A stretch of DNA of 7,335 nucleotides from Candidatus Zhuqueibacterota bacterium (lineage in GTDB: Bacteria > Zhuqueibacterota > Zhuqueibacteria > Zhuqueibacterales > Zhuqueibacteraceae). The stretch is from NCBI GenBank assembly GCA_013361015.1, contig JABWAN010000258.1, forward strand, positions 1 through 7,335, given 5' to 3'. Position numbers and translations under genes: made by a program. Numbering within the stretch: position 1 is the first letter of the stretch; every line of letters begins with the position of its first letter. A model generated the notes under the pieces. The model was not told where the DNA came from. It saw nothing but the letters and a program-made list of their open reading frames with translations, and ran no database searches. Below, one piece after another: positions 1 through 6,119 of this stretch.

Positions 1-38
1 AAAGTGTAAGGTGTAAAGTTTTTCATTACATTAAAACC

Positions 39-1178
39 TCAATTCCCAACCATCGAAGCGCCGAAGAAACTCAGCACCTGGCCGATCGGATTGGCGATCG
101 CCGAGGTCGAGCTGCCTGCAAACAAAAGGCCGACGGCGCGAGGATTCGTGGTGACGTCTTCCACCATCAACGAGCCGGAATCACCGCTGTTGAGGAATGA
201 GCTACCGCGATTTTTGATGACGATCTGCCCGGTAAAGGTTTTTGTGAAAGCCGAACCGCCGGCGCATTCGTTATCGTACGCCACGCTCACGGTCGCGTTG
301 AGGCCGCTCACCGTGCTGCGCGTCAAGCCGGTCGTGCGTCCGCTCTTCTTTACGGCTTGATTCAAAGAAGCGCCAACGGTGCTGGCGGAGAGCGTGCCGA
401 CTTCGAGAATCGCACCGTCGGTACGCACCATGCCGGAAATCACCTGTGCGATCGCGGCGTCGACGTTCGAGCCGGGCAGACTCTTAATGCCCGAAAGCCT
501 CGCGACATCTTGCGCATTGGCTGCATTGCAATTGACATCGATCAGCGCCGGCTGAATCACGGGGTCGCCGGCTTGCGCCACCCGGCTGTTGCCGCCGCTC
601 ACGATGTCTGCCTCGAGCACGTGATAATTGCTCAGAATGTACTGCTGACCGCCTTTGCTAATCAATGCGCCGAGCGTGCCGCCACAGCAATAGCCATTCG
701 CCAAGTCATGGCGCCAGCCGCCGGACGTGCCAAGCTGAATCGGCGGGGTCTGTTTGGCAGTATGGCTCACGCCACCGCCGCCGCCTTTCATCGCGCGAAA
801 TTGTTCCGTCACTTCCACGACCACCGGGATACCTTCAATGGTTTGCGGAAGTGCTTGCCCTTTGGCCAGCGTCTGGCTGCCCAAATCAGAGAGCACGTAT
901 ACAATGATTGCGGGTTGGCCCTCCGCGGTGAGGCCGGTCGCCGTGCCGATCACATTTTTCATCGCCATCAAGTTCGGCGTGTGGCGATCTTGTACCTCCA
1001 TCACCGCTCGAATTTGCGGGTTTTCTTTGCCCAGAACAACCAATTGACTCGCAGCTTCAGGTTGGCTCGGGTTTTGAGCTTTTTCGCTACAACCCACTGC
1101 CAGAGCGAGCAGCATAACCACACTCACGAACCGGAGACTGCGGTGAAGCCACTTGCAATGGTGAAAATGATGGATCAT
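39..1178 (-). CDS. NAL1-like trypsin-fold serine protease, probable lipoprotein
   Basis: This 379-aa protein is probably an exported serine endopeptidase anchored in the cell envelope. The N-terminus is basic, then hydrophobic (residues 12-29), and ends in LALAVGC. Cys30 would be the lipidated residue, although the -3 position is Ala rather than the usual Leu. Residues 31-150 are a low-complexity and beta-rich pro-region that includes a run of five Gly (132-136). The protease domain covers about 160-379. The candidate triad is His186 in ILSNYHVLE, Asp240 in SNVDAAIA and Ser334 in NSGDSGSLM. The KKSGRTTGLT motif (277-286) is typical of bacterial relatives of the plant NAL1 protease group. The ATG is supported by AGGAGG seven bases upstream (1186-1191 on the plus strand). 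The gene stands alone, with no same-strand neighbour visible. The fold and triad are read from motifs. The substrate is unknown. Confidence 0.85.
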   Translation of the reverse strand: MIHHFHHCKWLHRSLRFVSVVMLLALAVGCSEKAQNPSQPEAASQLVVLGKENPQIRAVMEVQDRHTPNLMAMKNVIGTATGLTAEGQPAIIVYVLSDLGSQTLAKGQALPQTIEGIPVVVEVTEQFRAMKGGGGGVSHTAKQTPPIQLGTSGGWRHDLANGYCCGGTLGALISKGGQQYILSNYHVLEADIVSGGNSRVAQAGDPVIQPALIDVNCNAANAQDVARLSGIKSLPGSNVDAAIAQVISGMVRTDGAILEVGTLSASTVGASLNQAVKKSGRTTGLTRSTVSGLNATVSVAYDNECAGGSAFTKTFTGQIVIKNRGSSFLNSGDSGSLMVEDVTTNPRAVGLLFAGSSTSAIANPIGQVLSFFGASMVGN

Positions 1179-1217
1179 CCCAAATCCTCCTTATAGATTG
1201 AGTGAAAGGATGAAGCA

Positions 1218-1281
1218 GTGAATTGAAAGGTAAAGATGCGACTTTGAGAACTGAAAGGTAAAGCTGTGAATTGAAATGCAG
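1218..1281. repeat. Three imperfect short repeats in the leader of the protease gene
   Basis: A unit close to GTGAATTGAAAGGTAAAG occurs at 1218-1235. It recurs with two changes at 1246-1263 and in a shortened, altered form at 1266-1281. The first two copies are 28 bases apart. On the protease-coding strand the units read as pyrimidine-rich CTTTACCTTTCA boxes, 40-100 bases upstream of the start codon. They could be regulatory boxes or a decaying tandem repeat. The sequence does not decide between these. Confidence 0.55.
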
Positions 1282-1294
1282 AAATCTTCGATAC

Positions 1295-1353
1295 GGAGGT
1301 GGTGTGTACTACTGGAAAAGTCGCCAGTGCCTAGTGGCGTCACTCCAGGAGGG
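1295..1353 (+). other. Compound hairpin flanked by two SD-like strings
   Basis: CTGGA (1312-1316) pairs with TCCAG (1344-1348). Inside it CGCCA (1322-1326) pairs with TGGCG (1335-1339), leaving an 8-base loop and a small internal loop. GGAGGTGG (1295-1302) precedes the structure. AGGAGGG (1347-1353) overlaps its closing base pairs, so a second ribosome site would be partly hidden. Only very short frames follow either site. It may be a structured RNA or leader fragment, or chance pairing. Confidence 0.3.
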
Positions 1354-1546
1354 TTGTATCAAAGAGAAGCGGGAAAGAGATTTTTTATGTCGGATTTTGA
1401 TGGCGCAATATAGCAAATCTAGTGATGATGTCAAGTTCCAAATTCGGTTTTTCGAAAAATTTTATGCAGACGACTCCAGAAATTTCGCGAGAAATACATC
1501 TGAAAGCGCTTTTCCTCACGCATAACCGATTTGCCGCACCAGGCGG

Positions 1547-1632
1547 AGCAAGCCAAAGCTGCGACGAAGCAGTCAAGCGAGGCATTCGAAGCATCGTAGC
1601 TTCTTGGGAGTCTCTCGGCTGCGTGGCTTGCT
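1547..1632. repeat. Nested inverted-repeat element, MITE- or palindromic-repeat-like
   Basis: AGCAAGCC at 1547-1554 is an exact inverted copy of GGCTTGCT at 1625-1632. Two smaller hairpins lie between them: CTGC-GACGAA-GCAG (1559-1572) and GAAGC-ATCGTA-GCTTC (1588-1603). Together they could fold as an outer stem with two inner stem-loops. The layout resembles dispersed intergenic palindromic repeats. Copy number and target-site duplications cannot be seen from one window. Confidence 0.4.
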
Positions 1633-1917
1633 AGCGAAATCCGTCGAGGTCTCGTCGCGCCACCGAAAGATTCCGGCAGATGCACTCTTTCAGGGCTGAT
1701 TATTGAGCGCAGGGTCACGTGCTCCAATCTGTATGTTGCGAAGAAGCCGTATGCGCAGCCGCAACGTCGTGATACAAATTCACACTTAACGAGTATTATT
1801 GCGCGAAAGAAGCTTTGTTGATCGTTCAATCGGCCAATCATCCCATTACTGACTTCAAAAAGTTTCATTCCTGGTTTGATCCGTCAAGCGTGCAACACAA
1901 CTTCGCCGAAATTCGCC

Positions 1918-1946
1918 TTGACTTTTTAGGCTTCGTCGCTTATTTT
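1918..1946 (+). promoter_or_regulatory. Sigma70-type promoter for tRNA-Phe
   Basis: TTGACT (1918-1923) is followed after exactly 17 bases by TATTTT (1941-1946). The -35 box matches the consensus at five of six positions and the -10 box at four of six. Transcription would start near 1953, a few bases before the mature tRNA 5' end at 1962. The spacing and position make this the most convincing promoter in the window. Confidence 0.6.
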
Positions 1947-1961
1947 GCTCCCGCTTTTTAA

Positions 1962-2034
<73 letters not shown>

Positions 2035-2040
2035 CAACCC

Positions 2041-2073
2041 AGCAAAGCCGCAGCGGTTTTGCTTTTTCTTTTT
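2041..2073 (+). terminator. Intrinsic terminator between the two tRNA genes
   Basis: AGCAAAGCCG (2041-2050) pairs with CGGTTTTGCT (2054-2063), giving ten pairs with one G-U around a CAG loop. The T-rich tract TTTTTCTTTTT (2063-2073) overlaps the stem end and follows it. It lies seven bases past the tRNA-Phe 3' end, so the Phe transcript probably ends here. tRNA-Thr then needs its own promoter or read-through. Confidence 0.85.
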
Positions 2074-2097
2074 GCCCGTTGCCCTTTGCTTTCTCAA

Positions 2098-2170
<73 letters not shown>

Positions 2171-2233
2171 CTCATCAAATTAAACGTGCGACAGGATGTC
2201 CACGAAGTCGCTTCAAAAGTATTCTAAGCCCTC

Positions 2234-3145
2234 ATGAAAAAAGCTCTCCTTCTTTTTGTCGCGCTGCTCACGCCGTCTGTTTTATTCTCCCAAACCATCG
2301 GTTATGCTTTTCTGCGCACGCCCGTCGGCGCCCGGCCTGCGGCCATGGCTGGAAGTTTTGTGGCCATGAGTGAAGACCCGCATTGCATCTATTATAACCC
2401 CGCCGGTGTGGGCAACATTCAAAACCGCACGGCGACATTCGGGTACCTCAATCACATTCTTGATATTCAAAGTTTCTTCGGCGCCTATGTGATGCCGCAC
2501 AGCAAAGGCGCTTACGGCCTCGCAGTGCAATACACGAGCTACGGCGATTTCAAGCGCACGAATGAATTTGGGCAGGAACAAGGTTCGTTTGGCGCGAGCA
2601 ATTTGGTGGCGTATCTCAGCTACGCACAACAGCGCGGGAAGAATTTCACGCTCGGCGCCAATCTGAAATATATCCGCTCGGAATTGGAGAATTTTTCCTC
2701 GGATGCTTTCGCTGTCGATCTCGGATTCATTTATCATTCGCCGCTCTTTGGCAATTTCGATTTCGGCGGCGGCCTCTTCAATGCGGGGAGTGTCATCTCC
2801 GCCTTTGATGTGACCAAAGAGCGCTTGCCGCTCAACGCACAGATCGGCGTTTCGAAAAAACTCGAACACTTGCCGCTGCGTTACAGTTTGGCATTGATCA
2901 ATTACTTCGACGATAACCTTGTGTTTCGCGCCGGAGGTGAAATGAATCTCGCCACGGGATTGTTTCTACGCCTCGGCTATGACACGATCGGCGGCGATCA
3001 GAAAGTCGGCACGGATAGCGACCGCTTTGCCGGTCTCTCGCTCGGCCTCGGGCTTGAGCATCAACGCTACAAAATCGATTACGGCATTTCTTCGTTTGGA
3101 GAAGTGGGCAGCTTAAATCGTTTTAGTATCGGCATGAAGTTCTAA
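2234..3145 (+). CDS. PorV/PorQ-family outer-membrane beta-barrel protein
   Basis: This 303-aa protein is likely to sit in the outer membrane. It starts with a classical signal peptide (MKKALLLFVALLTPSVLFS, cleavage near residue 19-20). The family signature near the mature N-terminus follows at residues 32-60: GARPAAMAGSFVAMSED, then YYNPAGVGNI. The rest alternates polar and hydrophobic residues in the manner of transmembrane beta strands, with many Gly, Phe and Tyr. It ends in a C-terminal Phe (SIGMKF), as outer-membrane barrels usually do. In Bacteroidota, PorV and PorQ serve type IX secretion, but many relatives in KSB1 and other FCB lineages have no proven role. No T9SS gene is nearby. The ATG has no good Shine-Dalgarno site. 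The start is chosen because the signal peptide begins there. It lies 63 bases after tRNA-Thr. Confidence 0.85.
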   Translation: MKKALLLFVALLTPSVLFSQTIGYAFLRTPVGARPAAMAGSFVAMSEDPHCIYYNPAGVGNIQNRTATFGYLNHILDIQSFFGAYVMPHSKGAYGLAVQYTSYGDFKRTNEFGQEQGSFGASNLVAYLSYAQQRGKNFTLGANLKYIRSELENFSSDAFAVDLGFIYHSPLFGNFDFGGGLFNAGSVISAFDVTKERLPLNAQIGVSKKLEHLPLRYSLALINYFDDNLVFRAGGEMNLATGLFLRLGYDTIGGDQKVGTDSDRFAGLSLGLGLEHQRYKIDYGISSFGEVGSLNRFSIGMKF

Positions 3146-3322
3146 GACTGAATTGTTGGAGTGGTGAATTCGTGAAGCATTGAAACCGTTCCAATGAATG
3201 CACGCCCTTGTGAATTGTCATGCGTAAGAGCTTTCCCTCGTGCGCGGCACCGAACTTGAGATGTGCTTTACTCCAAACGCCGGGGAAGATTTTTCTAGAA
3301 TGACATCCTACCTAGAATAGAC

Positions 3323-3350
3323 GCCAATGGCAAAAGCGCATTGGCTTTTT
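3323..3350 (+). terminator. Terminator-like hairpin just before the reductase gene
   Basis: GCCAATG (3323-3329) pairs perfectly with CATTGGC (3339-3345) around a 9-base loop, followed directly by TTTTT and, two bases on, TTTT. It points in the plus direction. It may end the PorV/PorQ transcript, whose stop codon is about 180 bases upstream. Since it also sits only 25 bases ahead of the reductase start codon, an attenuator is possible. Confidence 0.65.
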
Positions 3351-3374
3351 CATTTTAAAAAGGAGACCATCGCC

Positions 3375-4250
3375 ATGAAACTCGGCTTTATTGGACTCGG
3401 CCTCATGGGCGCGCCGATGGCGGTCAATCTGCTCAAGGCCGGATATGAGGTGACCGTTTACAATCGCACGGCCGCGAAGGCCGAGAAACTGCGCAGCCTC
3501 GGTGCAACTGTTGCCGGCTCGCCCAAACAAGTGGCGTCGAACGCGGAAGTCATCATCACCATCGTTTCCGATACGCCGGACGTGCACGCCGTTTTATTCG
3601 GCGCAAATGGCGTGGCCGCAGGTTTGGCGCCCGGCAAGATCGTTATCGATATGAGTACCATTTCGCCGGAGGCCACAGTGGGCTTCGCGGAAAGATTACA
3701 AGCCCTCGGCTGCGATTTTCTTGATGCGCCGGTGAGCGGCGGCGAACCCGGTGCAATTGCCGGCACGCTGACGATTATGGTCGGAGGAAGAAAAGCAGCT
3801 TTTGAGAAATGTCTGCCCGTGTTTTCTGTATTGGGCAAGAACGTCGTACATGTCGGCGAAAGCGGCAAAGGCCAGTGCACGAAACTGGTCAATCAAATCA
3901 TTTGCGCGCTCAACATCGTTGCGATGACCGAAGGGCTACTGCTCGCAAAACATACGGGACTCGATCTCGAACACACGCTGCAAGTCGTTGCGGGCGGCGC
4001 TGCCGGCTCGTGGATGCTCAACAATCTCGCCCCACGCATTTTGAATGGCGACTTCGCGCCCGGTTTCATGATCAAACTTCAACAAAAAGATTTGCGCCTT
4101 GCCATGGAACGGCTCGAAGGAGATGAAGAAAAATTCCCCGGCGCCGCGCTCGCGTATGAATTGTTCTCGCAAGCCGTATCCCGAGGCTTGGGCGAACAGG
4201 GCACGCAGGGGTTGATCAATTTGATGAGTGAGGAGTTTATGAAGCGATAA
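3375..4250 (+). CDS. NAD(P)-dependent beta-hydroxyacid dehydrogenase (GarR/HIBADH family)
   Basis: This 291-aa cytosolic oxidoreductase interconverts a beta-hydroxyacid and its semialdehyde. Family members act on tartronate semialdehyde, 3-hydroxyisobutyrate, glyoxylate or succinate semialdehyde. The Rossmann motif GLGLMG is at residues 7-12. NRT at 30-32 after the second strand suggests NADP(H) preference. DMSTISP (92-98) and DAPVSGG (117-123) form the substrate site, the catalytic Lys is K170 in GKGQCTKLVNQ with N174, and K238 lies in LQQKDL. The length is normal for the family. The ATG at 3375 is preferred because AAAAAGGAGA (3357-3366) lies upstream and the Rossmann strand begins at once. 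A longer in-frame start at 3327 falls inside the terminator hairpin. The exact substrate cannot be read from sequence. Its place ahead of the BMC operon hints at aldehyde handling, but 136 bases separate them. Confidence 0.9.
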   Translation: MKLGFIGLGLMGAPMAVNLLKAGYEVTVYNRTAAKAEKLRSLGATVAGSPKQVASNAEVIITIVSDTPDVHAVLFGANGVAAGLAPGKIVIDMSTISPEATVGFAERLQALGCDFLDAPVSGGEPGAIAGTLTIMVGGRKAAFEKCLPVFSVLGKNVVHVGESGKGQCTKLVNQIICALNIVAMTEGLLLAKHTGLDLEHTLQVVAGGAAGSWMLNNLAPRILNGDFAPGFMIKLQQKDLRLAMERLEGDEEKFPGAALAYELFSQAVSRGLGEQGTQGLINLMSEEFMKR

Positions 4251-4386
4251 GCGCGTGCATTGTCGCGCGCGAAAGTTTTGGAGTTTTCTCAAATCGAACT
4301 TGCGCTTGCAATTGGAAAAAGGAGATTGTAGTTTATCCGCGTCTCTTTTCGCCAGTTAATCCCTTTTACCCAAATTCCCAAACGCT
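4251..4386. promoter_or_regulatory. Leader of the BMC operon with orphan SD and possible promoter
   Basis: A short GC hairpin (4251-4255 with 4264-4268) follows the reductase stop, but no T tract adjoins it. AAAAAGGAGA at 4316-4325 matches the ribosome site of the reductase gene exactly, yet no start codon with an open frame follows. The downstream leader is pyrimidine-rich. A weak promoter could use TTG (4306-4308) and TAGTTT (4329-4334), with 20 bases between, a spacing reminiscent of Bacteroidota promoters. Both readings are tentative. Confidence 0.25.
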
Positions 4387-4662
4387 ATGTTTATCTGTCG
4401 CGTCGTCGGTGACGTGGTCTCTACGATTAAAAACGAGCATCTGCGCGGACACAAGCTGCTGCTCGTGCAGCCCGTTGATCTCGATGGCGTCACTGCCAAG
4501 GGCGAGAGCATGATCGCCGTTGACAAAGTCGATGCCGGACCCAATGATCTCGTACTCGTCAATCGCGAAGGCGGGTCCGCGCGGCAATTGCTGAACAACG
4601 CAAAGATTCCCGTACAAGCCGTCATCGTCGGCGTGATTGATGATATCGATATCCCAGTGTGA
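4387..4662 (+). CDS. Bacterial microcompartment vertex protein, EutN/CcmL family (BMC-P)
   Basis: This 91-aa protein belongs to the family whose pentamers cap the twelve vertices of icosahedral BMC shells. The start MFICRVVGDVVSTIKNEHLRG is characteristic, followed by KLLLVQPVD (23-31). Next comes a region with DKVDAGPNDLVLVNREGG (46-63), and then the closing strand AVIVGVIDDIDI near the C-terminus. Length and motif order match the family closely, with no insertion or truncation. There is no Shine-Dalgarno site ahead of the ATG, so the start is set by the conserved N-terminus. Its stop codon overlaps the next gene in TGATG (4660-4664), which suggests translational coupling. No other shell gene is visible in the window, so it either contributes to a shell encoded elsewhere or is part of a split BMC locus. 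Confidence 0.93.
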   Translation: MFICRVVGDVVSTIKNEHLRGHKLLLVQPVDLDGVTAKGESMIAVDKVDAGPNDLVLVNREGGSARQLLNNAKIPVQAVIVGVIDDIDIPV

Positions 4663-4904
4663 TGACGATGCCAACTATCCTGCACAGTGGCCCTTATCGT
4701 TTTTTCTTTTACGTAAGTGTTCGCAAAGAACCACCTCACGTTCATGTTGAACGTAACAGTCATAAAGCCAAATTCTGGCTTGTTCCAGTTAGGCTTCAGA
4801 GCAGTGGCGGATTCGGCAGAATTGAAATTCATCGCATACAAAAACTGATTGAAAAGCATCAAAGGCAATTGCTACGAGGTTGGAATGAATACTTTAACGA
4901 TTGA
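4662..4904 (+). CDS. DUF4160 domain protein
   Basis: This small protein of 80 aa has a single DUF4160 domain. The family's features are present: MPTI near the start, YRFFFYVSVRKEPPHVHVE (12-30), AKFWLVPVRL (36-45) and a C-terminal helix ending in LLRGWNEYF. DUF4160 genes are very often followed by DUF2442 genes, as here, and the pair has been suspected to act as a toxin-antitoxin-like module. No biochemical role is established as far as I know. The ATG at 4662 overlaps the eutN stop. The ATG at 4668 (MPTI) is an equally good start and matches the family N-terminus. The gene overlaps the next one by 20 bases. Confidence 0.85.
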   Translation: MTMPTILHSGPYRFFFYVSVRKEPPHVHVERNSHKAKFWLVPVRLQSSGGFGRIEIHRIQKLIEKHQRQLLRGWNEYFND

Positions 4905-5250
4905 TATGCAAGCACTGCGGGCACAAGGTGTGAGCGTTTCTGCAAATGCTTTGAGCGTTGATTTGACTGACGGTCGCACGATAACCGTGCCGTTAGCTTG
5001 GTATCCCCGGCTTTTGCACGGCACGGCGAAAGAGCGTAACCACTGGCGTTTGATCGGCAACGGCGAGGGTATTCACTGGCCCGAACTCGACGAAGATTTG
5101 AGCGTCGAGGGTATCGTGCTCGGCAGACCCTCCGCTGAAAGCTCACGCTCGTTTCAACGCTGGCTGGAGCAACGCGCTTCGAAGAATAAACGCCCCTCGC
5201 AATCAAAGCTTCGCACCTCTCGCAATGCCAAGACGGCGGCAAAAGTATGA
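4885..5250 (+). CDS. DUF2442 domain protein
   Basis: This 121-aa protein has a DUF2442 domain in residues 15-80. Its signature is LTDGRTITVPLAWYPRLL (27-44), then RNHWRLIGNGEGIHWPELDE (51-70) and DLSVEGIVLG (71-80). A basic tail (81-121, many Arg, Lys and Ser) follows and could contact nucleic acid. The ATG at 4885 is chosen because GAGG (4876-4879) precedes it by five bases. An in-frame ATG at 4849 would add 12 residues inside the DUF4160 gene without a better ribosome site. The gene overlaps DUF4160 at its start and shares ATGA with deoC at its end (5247-5250), so the three genes are probably translated together. Function is unknown. An antitoxin or DNA-binding role is only a suggestion from the recurring pairing. 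Confidence 0.85.
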   Translation: MNTLTIDMQALRAQGVSVSANALSVDLTDGRTITVPLAWYPRLLHGTAKERNHWRLIGNGEGIHWPELDEDLSVEGIVLGRPSAESSRSFQRWLEQRASKNKRPSQSKLRTSRNAKTAAKV

Positions 5251-6089
5251 ACCTCGATTCCCGCATTGATCGTATCATCGCCGAAGAGCTCGGGCGCCAC
5301 ACACATGCGCACAAACACACGCCGCATTGCAATTGGTGTTGGACTTGTCCCGAGTGCAAATCCGAATTCGTCTCGCACGTCGTTGCGAATGGCGCATGCC
5401 GCGTGGGCGCGGCTCCTGGCATCGGCCAGTTGCAAGACGGCCTCGCGCAATACATTGATCACACTCTGCTCAAGCCCGAGGGCACGCGCGCGCAAATCGA
5501 AAAACTCTGCCATGAAGCCGCGGAATATCATTTCGCGAGCGTGTGCGTGAATCCCACCTGGGTGGCGTTCTGCGCGCATTTGCTGCGCGGCACCGGCGTG
5601 TTGGTTTGCACGGTCGTCGGTTTCCCGTTGGGCGCGAATACCACTGAAGTGAAAGTTTTCGAAGCGCGGCAGGTGGTCGAGCAAGGCGCATGCGAAGTGG
5701 ATATGGTCATCAACATCGGTCGCTTGAAATCCGGCGAGTATGATTTTGTCGCGCACGACATCGCCGAGATTGTGAAAGCCTCGCAGCCCGCGCATGTGAA
5801 GGTGATTATCGAAAACTGCTATCTCACGGATGAAGAAAAGATCAAAGCCTCGCTGCTCTGTCGCGAAGCGGGCGCGCACTTCGTAAAGACTTCTACCGGT
5901 TTCGGCCCGAGCGGCGCGAAGATCGAAGACGTGGCCCTCATGCGTCGTGTGGTGGGCGAACAACTCGGCGTTAAAGCTGCCGGCGGCATTCGCGAATTTC
6001 AAACCGCAGAAAAAATGATCGAAGCCGGCGCGACACGTTTGGGCGCTTCCGCGAGCATTGCGATTGTGGAGCACAAGAAGGCGGCGTAG
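5247..6089 (+). CDS. deoC: Deoxyribose-phosphate aldolase with BMC-targeting-like N-terminal extension
   Basis: DeoC splits 2-deoxyribose-5-phosphate into glyceraldehyde-3-phosphate and acetaldehyde through a Schiff base. The aldolase barrel covers about residues 67-275. YIDHTLLKPE is at 69-78, the catalytic Asp152 lies in VDMVIN, the Schiff-base Lys214 in HFVKTSTGFG, and the proton-relay Lys243 in GVKAAGG. All key residues are present. The 280-aa length exceeds compact bacterial DeoC because of a roughly 65-aa N-terminal extension. That begins with an amphipathic helix (LDSRIDRIIAEELGR, residues 3-17, hydrophobic I7, I10, I11 and L15), which resembles BMC encapsulation peptides. Next come His18, 20, 22, 24 and 27 and then Cys28, 31, 34 and 37 (CxxCxxCxxC), plus Cys51. 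A Gly/Pro linker (53-60) leads to the barrel. The start codon overlaps the DUF2442 stop. The helix and the upstream shell gene support encapsulation. Metal binding is inferred. Confidence 0.93.
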   Translation: MNLDSRIDRIIAEELGRHTHAHKHTPHCNWCWTCPECKSEFVSHVVANGACRVGAAPGIGQLQDGLAQYIDHTLLKPEGTRAQIEKLCHEAAEYHFASVCVNPTWVAFCAHLLRGTGVLVCTVVGFPLGANTTEVKVFEARQVVEQGACEVDMVINIGRLKSGEYDFVAHDIAEIVKASQPAHVKVIIENCYLTDEEKIKASLLCREAGAHFVKTSTGFGPSGAKIEDVALMRRVVGEQLGVKAAGGIREFQTAEKMIEAGATRLGASASIAIVEHKKAA

Positions 6090-6119
6090 TTTGTTCAAGC
6101 TTGACAATGAAGGCTCGTC

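Larger units (their letters stand above)
1282..1917. other. Gene-poor region between protease and tRNA genes
   Basis: I see no convincing protein gene here on either strand. The open frames are short or compositionally odd (many Arg, Ser, Cys and Phe), lack recognisable domains and run across inverted repeats. The stretch does contain two Shine-Dalgarno-like strings without a sensible gene (1295-1302 and 1347-1353), a compound hairpin and a nested inverted-repeat element, listed separately. It may hold remnants of a mobile or dispersed element. Confidence 0.5.

Noticed and set aside
1..38. Possible terminator after the protease gene
   Set aside because: The sequence has a short GTGTAA-type repeat but no hairpin with a T tract on the minus strand.
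357..1196. Open frame of 279 codons on the plus strand
   Set aside because: It is antisense to the serine protease, which has the full triad, lipobox and ribosome site. The product has no recognisable features.
1431..1868. Open frame of 145 codons on the minus strand in the gap before the tRNAs
   Set aside because: It runs through the inverted-repeat element, is rich in Arg, Ser and Cys, and has no ribosome site or recognisable domain.
3327..3374. Longer in-frame start for the reductase, adding 16 residues that might be read as a targeting peptide
   Set aside because: The start codon lies inside the terminator hairpin and has no ribosome site. AAAAAGGAGA and the Rossmann strand support 3375.
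4849..4884. Upstream in-frame start for the DUF2442 gene
   Set aside because: It would lie deeper in the DUF4160 gene without a better ribosome site. GAGG at 4876-4879 fits the ATG at 4885.
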